From: RBG-13-43-22 sp040755035
GTDB taxonomy: Bacteria > Desulfobacterota > RBG-13-43-22
NCBI GenBank assembly: GCA_040755035.1
Contig: JBFMBU010000031.1
Location: forward strand, 1 to 19,758
Direction: 5' to 3'
Length of the DNA: 19,758 nt
Shown piece by piece: positions 15,089 to 19,758 of this stretch; the first letter of the stretch is position 1, and the number at the start of each line of letters is the position of its first letter. A program made the position numbers and the translations under genes. The notes under the pieces were generated by a model. The model was not told where the DNA came from and did not search any database. It saw only the letters and a list, made by a program, of their open reading frames with translations.

Positions 15089-15934
15089 ATGTCTCTTATT
15101 GTTTTTTTGCTGATCATCGCTTCGGCCTTTCTTCATGCCCTTTGGAACTTTGCCGCCAAAAAAGTCTCAGGGAATTTTCAGGTCATCTACCTCAGTTTGG
15201 TGATGGCATCGGCCTTACTTTTACCCTTCCTCTTTATTCTCCCGGCAGCCGAGGTTTTTAACCCTCGGCCCCTGCCCTACCTCCTGGCCACAGGGACCAT
15301 CCATGCGGTTTATTTTTTTGCCCTGGGCCGGGCCTATGCCTACGGGGATATCTCCAGCTCTTATCCCCTTGCCCGCGGGACCGGGGTGGGTGGCACCGCC
15401 TTGGCGGCCTATTGGTTGCTCCAGGAAGGGATGACTTCCTTGGGCTTGCTGGGTGTGGCCGCGATCAGCATTGGAACCCTGTTGATCGGACTGACCCATT
15501 CGCAGCCCACGGGTGGCTTGAAAGGATGTTTTTTCGCCCTCCTGGTAGGGACCATGATCGTGGCCTATTCCTTAATCGATAAAATGGGAGTGGGAATCAC
15601 CCATCCCGTCGTCTATGCCTTCGGCTTATGGTTCATCGCTGCCCTCTGGCTGACCCCTTATGTCCTGCTCAAAAAACGCCCGGAACTTTCCCGGGCCTGG
15701 CGGGATCACAAGGGCAGCAGTCTGCTTATCGGAGCGGGTTCTTTATCGACCTACCTCTTGATCCTGTTTATCTTCCGGATCGCCCCGGTCGGTTACGTGG
15801 TGGCCTTGCGGGAGACGGCCGTGGCCATTGGGGCCTTGATGGGCTTTGTTTTTTTAAGGGAGAAACCGGCCACCTTGAAGATCGCGGGAATTATATTGAT
15901 CGTTATAGGGATGATGGCCATCAAGATGGCCTGA
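15089..15934 (+). CDS. EamA/DMT-superfamily transporter
   Basis: A 281-residue, very hydrophobic protein with about ten membrane helices in two repeats of five, the 10-TM EamA plan of the drug/metabolite transporter superfamily. Both halves end in the family's typical sequence: SSSYPLARGTGVGGTALAAYWLLQEGMT in the first, and APVGYVVALRETAVAIGALMGFVFLREKPATLKIAGIILIVIGM in the second, where the LREKP step before the last helix is characteristic. Members export amino acids, metabolites or drugs; this one cannot be assigned. The ATG has only a closely spaced AGGGA ahead of it. The gene stands alone, 164 bases after the Cys/His-rich gene and convergent with the DUF6036 gene. Confidence 0.88.
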   Translation: MSLIVFLLIIASAFLHALWNFAAKKVSGNFQVIYLSLVMASALLLPFLFILPAAEVFNPRPLPYLLATGTIHAVYFFALGRAYAYGDISSSYPLARGTGVGGTALAAYWLLQEGMTSLGLLGVAAISIGTLLIGLTHSQPTGGLKGCFFALLVGTMIVAYSLIDKMGVGITHPVVYAFGLWFIAALWLTPYVLLKKRPELSRAWRDHKGSSLLIGAGSLSTYLLILFIFRIAPVGYVVALRETAVAIGALMGFVFLREKPATLKIAGIILIVIGMMAIKMA

Positions 15935-15960
15935 AGGAACGAGAGAACCCTTCGATTTTT
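15933..15960 (+). terminator. Possible weak intrinsic terminator of the EamA gene
   Basis: GAAGG (15933-15937, overlapping the stop codon) can pair with CCTTC (15949-15953) around an 11-base loop, followed by GATTTTT. The stem is short, so the call is weak, but the site fits between two convergent genes. Confidence 0.3.
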
Positions 15961-16492
15961 ATGGTTTCTTAAAGGCAATGCTTATCTTTTGAAGAATGTT
16001 GTTTTTCAGATCCAATTCAGTATCGAGCTCATCTATTCTTTCTTTCAAAACTTTTTCGAAAACCAGGCCGTCATTTATAGCCCGAGCGATGAATTTATGA
16101 TCTTTTTCCCTGCCGGAAACATATTTACCGAGTACTAAATCGTGAATTTCAACACACCATCCGGTGATTCCTCTTGTATTAGGATTTTTCAGGGGGACTA
16201 ATCTCTTTTCCCATCCTTTGGGAAGATTTCGGGCTGTTTCCGGTCCGACCCCGTGGGCGAAATAACCAAAGGTCTGATGAAAGGGAGATAGTTCTCCGAT
16301 ACTTCCGTCTATTACCTGAGCGAGATCAGGCTTATTTTTTGGATAGATATCAGCTTCCATTGAATAGAGAAGTTCACCCGAAGCATCCGGATATTGAGCC
16401 AGAACGGCCATACTCCCCAAAACGATTATTTCATCATCATTCGAGATATCCCCGGCTGCCCGGAGAATATGTTCAAGCTGTAAACGATTCAT
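15959..16492 (-). CDS. DUF6036-type nucleotidyltransferase-like protein (possible toxin of a pair)
   Basis: A 177-residue protein with a minimal nucleotidyltransferase look: EIIVLGSMAVLAQYP (21-35) contains the Gly-Ser of the NTase loop and SMEADIYP (44-51) an acidic E46-x-D48 in the place of DxD. The family core follows: IDGSIGELSPFHQTFGYFAHGVGPETARNLPKGW and HDLVLGKYVSGREKD. I recall these from DUF6036 proteins, which are often found as the second gene of small two-gene units. ATG at 16492 with GGTGGAAG four bases upstream. Its start overlaps the end of the upstream gene by 20 bases, so translation is coupled. A toxin-antitoxin-like role is inferred from layout and NTase fold; it could also be a housekeeping modifier. 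Confidence 0.75.
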   Translation of the reverse strand: MNRLQLEHILRAAGDISNDDEIIVLGSMAVLAQYPDASGELLYSMEADIYPKNKPDLAQVIDGSIGELSPFHQTFGYFAHGVGPETARNLPKGWEKRLVPLKNPNTRGITGWCVEIHDLVLGKYVSGREKDHKFIARAINDGLVFEKVLKERIDELDTELDLKNNILQKISIAFKKP

Positions 16493-16775
16493 AGATCTTC
16501 CACCGTTCCAGAGGAGTTAAAATGCCGCAAAACGGACTCGATTGTCTCAGCCAGACCGCCTTTTCCTCACGAGACACCAGGAAATCCAGAACTTCTTCCA
16601 ATGATTGTTCAAAAATTGTCCTCCATTCGCTCCAGTAATGGGTATTTCCTTGATCGGATATCCATCTTTCAAGATTTTGTTTGGCTGTATTCAAAAGAGC
16701 TGGGTTTCGCCTGATTTTACTGGCAACGGCCTGGTGAAGGGCCAGGCTTCTTTCTTCTATTTGAAAATGATTCAA
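16473..16775 (-). CDS. Small conserved hypothetical protein, partner of the DUF6036 gene
   Basis: A 100-residue, mainly helical protein. The first part reads LHQAVASKIRRNPALLNTAKQNLERW (13-38), the second contains WSEWRTIFEQSLEEVLDFLVSREEKAVWLRQSSPFCGILTPLERW (48-92). The pattern 'LH-x-A-V-A … nP-x-L … A-x-x-N-L-x-x-W' and 'LRQSSPF-x-G-x-L' recurs in small proteins encoded just before DUF6036 genes. The start must be TTG at 16775, since an in-frame TAG lies seven codons upstream and no ATG or GTG lies between. GGAAGGGAAAG serves as ribosome site. It overlaps the DUF6036 gene by 20 bases. A likely antitoxin or regulator of its partner, by layout only. Confidence 0.7.
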   Translation of the reverse strand: MNHFQIEERSLALHQAVASKIRRNPALLNTAKQNLERWISDQGNTHYWSEWRTIFEQSLEEVLDFLVSREEKAVWLRQSSPFCGILTPLERWKIYESFTA

Positions 16776-16786
16776 GGCCGTCTTTC

Positions 16787-16832
16787 CCTTCCACTACTTT
16801 TGTTCATTATATCAAAAAAAGAAAGTGGAAGG
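16787..16832 (-). promoter_or_regulatory. Promoter with flanking inverted repeat ahead of the DUF6036 pair
   Basis: The minus strand carries a perfect TATAAT -10 box (16811 down to 16806), 30-odd bases before the TTG start at 16775. No good -35 is seen. The box is flanked by a perfect nine-base inverted repeat, CCTTCCACT (16787-16795) and AGTGGAAGG (16824-16832). Arms placed on both sides of a -10 box suit autoregulation by a small repressor, as in toxin-antitoxin operons. Confidence 0.5.
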
Positions 16833-16862
16833 CATCCGAAATTTTTACCGAGTAATTCTTTC

Positions 16863-16890
16863 TTGACAAACTTACCGGAATAATTAAATA
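16863..16890 (+). promoter_or_regulatory. Candidate promoter of the MetE-like gene
   Basis: A perfect TTGACA at 16863-16868 is followed after 16-17 bases by the A/T-rich TAAATAT (16884-16890), a poor -10. The start codon chosen for the downstream gene lies about 58 bases further on. The region is A/T-rich throughout 16850-16912. Confidence 0.4.
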
Positions 16891-16947
16891 TTTTCATTAA
16901 ATAAACCGGGACCATAAGATTCTTCCCTGAGCAAAGGAGTGGTTGCC

Positions 16948-18057
16948 TTGAAAAAGCAAATGAAAACTCAATCCCTCTTTGAACCCTGCTGCCTGGCCAC
17001 TGCGATCGGCAGCCTGCCCCATACCGATGTGGTCCGGGGGACGCGGATCATGTTCGAAAACACTCCGGAAATCCCTTCCTGGATACAGTTTCCCCACAGA
17101 CATCCCTATGAGACCATGCTGAATCAATTTACGGAAGGAATGCCGGGGCTGGTCCATGAAGGGGGTTATGATTATTTTTCTCCCGACGCTCCGGACTTTA
17201 TCGATCAGATGGTCCGGTTTTATCGCCGTTATCTGGCGGTAATGGAAGAAAAAGATTTAGAGGTCCTGAAATTTTTCGGGCTTTCCTCACAGTACGCGGC
17301 CGGTTTCGGTGAATTTCTGAATCAACTGCCGGCAGCAACAGCCTCCGGGAAAGTTCGGATGCTCAAAGGTCAGGTTACCGGCCCCATCACCCTGGGGATC
17401 AATTTTCTGGATCAGGAGCAGCGCTGTTCCTATTACGACGAGCAATTGCGGGACATCCTGGTCAAGATGACGGCCCTGAAAGCGGTCTGGCAGATCGAAA
17501 CCCTGAAACGGTTCGATCGGCCGGTGATGATATTTATTGATGAGCCTTCCCTGCTGTCCTTCGGCAAGCCTTTTTTCTTGACCATAAGCCGGGAGGACGT
17601 CATCAAAGACTTGAATGAGGTGGCGGCGGCCATCCATGACCACGGCGGACTGGCCGGGGTTCATTGCGAGGAAAATACCGACTGGTCTTTGTTGATGGAA
17701 ACCGATCTGGACCTCCTGGACTTCGATGCCTATGACCATTTACAGGCCATCACCCTTTATCCGAAGGAACTTAGATCTTTTCTGGACCGGGGAGGCAGTT
17801 TGGGGTGGGGGCTGATCCCGACCCTGAACAGACAGACCGCCGCTGCAGAAACCGTCCCTGCTTTAATATCCCGATTTGAGGAAGGGGTCGGACAATTAGT
17901 GGAGAAAGGATTCCAACGGGACCTTCTTTTACGACGGGTCTTGATCACCCCCAGTTGCGGAGCCGGAGGCCTGCTCAGCGAAGCACTGGCGGAGCGGGTC
18001 CTGGGGCTGCTAAGACAACTTTCTCTGGAACTGCGCCGGCGATATGGGTTCGTATAG
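16948..18057 (+). CDS. MetE/UROD-like (core methionine synthase type) methyltransferase
   Basis: A 369-residue TIM-barrel protein of the cobalamin-independent methionine synthase/uroporphyrinogen decarboxylase-like superfamily, about the size of the MetE catalytic half. It opens with CCLATAIGSLPHTD, the family's start motif. KGQVTGPITLG (about 140-150) and IFIDEPSLLS (about 195-204) are core barrel strands. The zinc-site segments are VHCEENTDWSLL (about 238-249) and TPSCGAGGL (about 334-342). In relatives the first usually reads His-Cys-Cys, so one expected cysteine is Glu here. Such proteins move methyl groups from a corrinoid protein or folate to a thiol. A TTG at 16948 is preferred, eight bases after AAAGGAG (16933-16939); the GTG at 16939 overlaps that site. 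Single gene. Confidence 0.75.
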   Translation: MKKQMKTQSLFEPCCLATAIGSLPHTDVVRGTRIMFENTPEIPSWIQFPHRHPYETMLNQFTEGMPGLVHEGGYDYFSPDAPDFIDQMVRFYRRYLAVMEEKDLEVLKFFGLSSQYAAGFGEFLNQLPAATASGKVRMLKGQVTGPITLGINFLDQEQRCSYYDEQLRDILVKMTALKAVWQIETLKRFDRPVMIFIDEPSLLSFGKPFFLTISREDVIKDLNEVAAAIHDHGGLAGVHCEENTDWSLLMETDLDLLDFDAYDHLQAITLYPKELRSFLDRGGSLGWGLIPTLNRQTAAAETVPALISRFEEGVGQLVEKGFQRDLLLRRVLITPSCGAGGLLSEALAERVLGLLRQLSLELRRRYGFV

Positions 18058-18068
18058 GAAAAAAAATA

Positions 18069-18108
18069 CCGTTCGGTGTTCAGCGTTCAGCGTTCAGCGT
18101 TCGGCTAA
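18069..18108 (+). repeat. Heptamer element, copy E (five units)
   Basis: CC followed by five heptamers: GTTCGGT, three identical GTTCAGC and GTTCGGC, then TAAA instead of GAA. It starts 11 bases after the MetE-like stop codon and 60-odd bases before the dapF remnant. Three identical neighbouring units suggest recent slippage or duplication. Confidence 0.8.
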
Positions 18109-18170
18109 ACCCAACGTTATTCAGTCACCACCAATCCAGGGCCTTCGTCAAGTAAAAAGGAAAGACCCTT

Positions 18171-18398
18171 ATGAGATTTTACAAATATCACGCCCTGGGC
18201 AACGATTATCTGGTGTTGGATCCTCAGGATCAAACCCTTGATCTCGCCCCGGAGCGGATTAAAATCCTCTGCCACCGGAATTACGGTATCGGCTCGGATG
18301 GAGTCCTCTTAGGTCCCCTGCCCTCGCCTTCAGCTCTCTTTGGGCTACGCATCTTCAACCCCGACGGCAGCGAAGCGGAAAAGGAGCAATGCCTATGA
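18171..18398 (+). pseudogene. dapF: N-terminal remnant of a diaminopimelate epimerase-like gene
   Basis: The first 71 codons encode the start of a DapF-fold epimerase: MRFYKYHALGNDYLVLD (1-17), ILCHRNYGIGSDGVLL (32-47) and LRIFNPDGSEAEK (59-71). These are the conserved N-terminal motifs of the enzyme that interconverts LL- and meso-diaminopimelate for lysine and peptidoglycan synthesis. The family is about 270-280 residues; here homology ends at SEAEK, just before the segment with the catalytic Cys-Gly-Asn-Gly, and a stop follows four codons later. None of the remaining frames to 18856 shows the C-terminal motifs. The fragment has a ribosome site (AAAAAGGAAAG) but would be inactive. The cell must have another route or a second copy. 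Confidence 0.75.
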
Positions 18399-18856
18399 GC
18401 ACCCAGCCAGCTTTGAAAGCAAGCCCAATCTTATCCCCTTTCTTCTCCTGATCGGGCTGATTCGCCGGTTAAAAAGAAATTGGCAAAATCGCTTAACATG
18501 CTTGAAACAAACCCATTACACCCCGGCCTTCATTTGGAACGGATAATCAATGACCCCACCGCCAGCTCGGCAAGGATTGATAATCCCCTCCGCCTTTCTT
18601 ATGATCCTCAAGGATATTTGCCGGCGGGAAATCCCGATTGGGCGGCCCCTCTTTTACTCCTTATGGAGGAAAGACGGTCCGTTGATTAAGCAACTGCGGG
18701 AGGCCTTGGAAAAAACAAAGCAATGAAAAGGGGATTTTATTCCCCACCTTACTGCCTTCTCCCGAATGAAAATCTTGACAATCCCCGGGGAAATGATTAT
18801 TGAATAACCAACCCGAATAGGACGAGGGAATAGTTTGTTCATAATATATTGATATC
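18399..18856 (+). other. About 460 bp of degraded or non-coding DNA after the dapF remnant
   Basis: No gene is supported with confidence. An open frame of 58 codons (18550-18726, ATG start) ends in REIPIGRPLFYSLWRKDGPLIKQLREALEKTKQ, which looks like a real protein C-terminus, perhaps the tail of a substrate-binding or LysR-effector domain, but it overlaps another open frame and has no ribosome site. GGGGA (18730-18734) and TCCCC (18741-18745) can form a small hairpin. A promoter candidate lies at 18775-18803. Confidence 0.5.
18775..18803 (+). promoter_or_regulatory. Candidate promoter of the ABC transporter gene
   Basis: A perfect TTGACA at 18775-18780 and TATTGA at 18798-18803, with a 17-bp spacer; the -10 matches the consensus at only three positions. 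The ATG at 18857 lies about 50 bases downstream. Confidence 0.4.
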
Positions 18857-19758
18857 ATGATAGAAGTAGAAAACCTGACCAAATACTACGGATTTCTTCC
18901 GGCCGTTTCCGATCTTTCTTTTTCCATCGGACAGGGTGAGGTAGTCGGCTTCCTGGGGCCCAATGGGGCCGGGAAGACCACCACCCTGAAAATCCTGACC
19001 TGTTTCCTCCCCCCCACCTCCGGAAAAGCCCGGGTCAACGGTTGGGATATCTCCCGGAATTCTTTGCAGGTCAGACAACAGATAGGCTATCTTCCGGAAA
19101 GCGTCCCCCTTTATACGGAAATGACCGTGGATCGGTTTCTGTCTTTCGCCGCTCAAGCCAAAGGAATCGGAAACCGTGAGATAAAAAGGGCCTTAAATAA
19201 CGTTTTAGAGGACTGTGGACTGCTGGAGGTACGCACCCGGATCATCGGGCATCTGTCCAAGGGATACAGACAGCGTGTAGGTTTGGCCCAGGCCCTGCTC
19301 AATAATCCCCCGGTATTGATCCTGGATGAGCCGACCATCGGCCTGGACCCGGCCCAGGTGGTCGAGATTAGAGATTTAATCCGCACCCTGGGGCAGGAAA
19401 GAACCATTATTTTAAGTTCTCATATCCTGCCGGAGGTCAGCCAGACCTGCCAGCGGGTGATCATTGTCAACAAAGGCCGCATTGTCGCTGTAGACACGGT
19501 TTCCAACCTGACCAGCCAGATCCAAACCTCCCGCAAACTGTATTTGACGATTCAAGGTCCGGCCGAAGAAATAGTATCCACCCTGCGGCGGCAGGAAGGG
19601 GTTTTGGGGGCCGTGGCCGAAGCCGGTGACAGGCCGGACCGTTATCTGCTGGAAATGGAAAAGGAAAGGGATATTCGGGCCGAACTGGCCCGAACCATCG
19701 TCGAAAAAGGTTGGGGATTACTGGAACTAAAAAGCCAGGAACTGAGTCTGGAAGAGGT
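18857..19758 (+). CDS. ABC-2 type transporter ATP-binding protein (3' end outside window)
   Basis: At least 300 residues of an ABC ATPase, open to the window edge. Walker A is GPNGAGKTT (34-42), the signature LSKGYRQRV (133-141), Walker B PVLILDEPT (152-160) with D-loop GLDP, and the switch His lies in SSHIL (about 189). The LSKGYRQRVGLAQALL form and the extra 80-residue C-terminal domain (YLTIQGPAEEIVSTLRRQEGV onward) are typical of GldA/NosF/CcmA-like ATPases. These pair with ABC-2 permeases and often with a GldG-like auxiliary protein, expected just beyond the edge. The ATG has no visible ribosome site; the upstream sequence is A/T-rich with a candidate promoter at 18775. Cargo unknown. 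Confidence 0.92.
   Translation, partial: MIEVENLTKYYGFLPAVSDLSFSIGQGEVVGFLGPNGAGKTTTLKILTCFLPPTSGKARVNGWDISRNSLQVRQQIGYLPESVPLYTEMTVDRFLSFAAQAKGIGNREIKRALNNVLEDCGLLEVRTRIIGHLSKGYRQRVGLAQALLNNPPVLILDEPTIGLDPAQVVEIRDLIRTLGQERTIILSSHILPEVSQTCQRVIIVNKGRIVAVDTVSNLTSQIQTSRKLYLTIQGPAEEIVSTLRRQEGVLGAVAEAGDRPDRYLLEMEKERDIRAELARTIVEKGWGLLELKSQELSLEE

Noticed and set aside
14911..15261. 116-codon frame between the Cys/His-rich gene and the EamA gene
   Set aside because: It crosses the CHFDRREKS-type repeat and overlaps the start of the clear EamA gene; no protein features.
16939..16941. GTG at 16939 as start of the MetE-like gene
   Set aside because: It overlaps the AAAGGAG ribosome site; TTG at 16948 has ideal spacing.
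18069..18108. CRISPR array or similar at the heptamer repeats
   Set aside because: Units are 7 bp and tandem without spacers, and no cas genes are near.

Overview
The window is about 19.8 kb of gene-dense, fairly GC-rich bacterial chromosome (single-gene and two-gene units on both strands, many GTG/TTG starts, good Shine-Dalgarno sites). The gene set suggests an anaerobic or syntrophic-type bacterium, most likely of the Desulfobacterota (former Deltaproteobacteria): an ADP-forming acyl-CoA synthetase fused to a GNAT, a two-cluster ferredoxin protein next to a Cys/His-rich protein, and a MetE/UROD-like methyltransferase. Several dispersed intergenic repeats of the type common in such genomes are also present. 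This assignment is inference; there is no rRNA or marker gene here.

Layout. 1-147: 3' end of a START-like protein. 190-1563: TolC-family outer-membrane channel. 1608-3197 (-): GT22/Alg9-like membrane glycosyltransferase. 3432-6098: acyl-CoA synthetase (ADP-forming)/GNAT fusion. 6155-6300: leader-like stretch with hairpins, ahead of a PurN-like formyltransferase (6341-7024). 7033-8286 (-): MBL-fold hydrolase. 8543-8887: DUF3795 Cys-rich protein. 8892-9269 (-): 5' fragment of a phosphotriesterase-family gene. 9429-11126: methyltransferase plus aldo/keto reductase. 11288-12737: two adjacent GNAT genes, the second a double-GNAT fusion. 12843-13112: small acidic protein behind a near-consensus promoter. 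13264-14924: ferredoxin protein and Cys/His-rich partner, separated by a 304-bp segment with inverted repeat ends. 15089-15934: EamA transporter. 15959-16775 (-): DUF6036 nucleotidyltransferase-like gene and a small upstream partner, a toxin-antitoxin-like pair with an inverted repeat around its -10 box. 16948-18057: MetE-core-like methyltransferase. 18171-18398: dapF remnant, followed by about 450 bp of degraded or non-coding DNA. 18857-end: ABC-2 type ATPase, cut by the window edge.

The most unusual structural signal is a dispersed 33-bp element built as CC + four heptamers (consensus GTTCRGY) + GAA. Five copies occur (8905, 11129, 13983, 14254 inverted, 18069), four of them directly after a plus-strand stop codon. 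One copy is the exact truncation point of the phosphotriesterase fragment, one lies upstream of the dapF remnant, and two face each other as inverted ends of the 304-bp segment. Two other dispersed intergenic repeats are also present (6107-6138 and 15020-15049). No CRISPR array, tRNA, rRNA or insertion-sequence transposase was seen.
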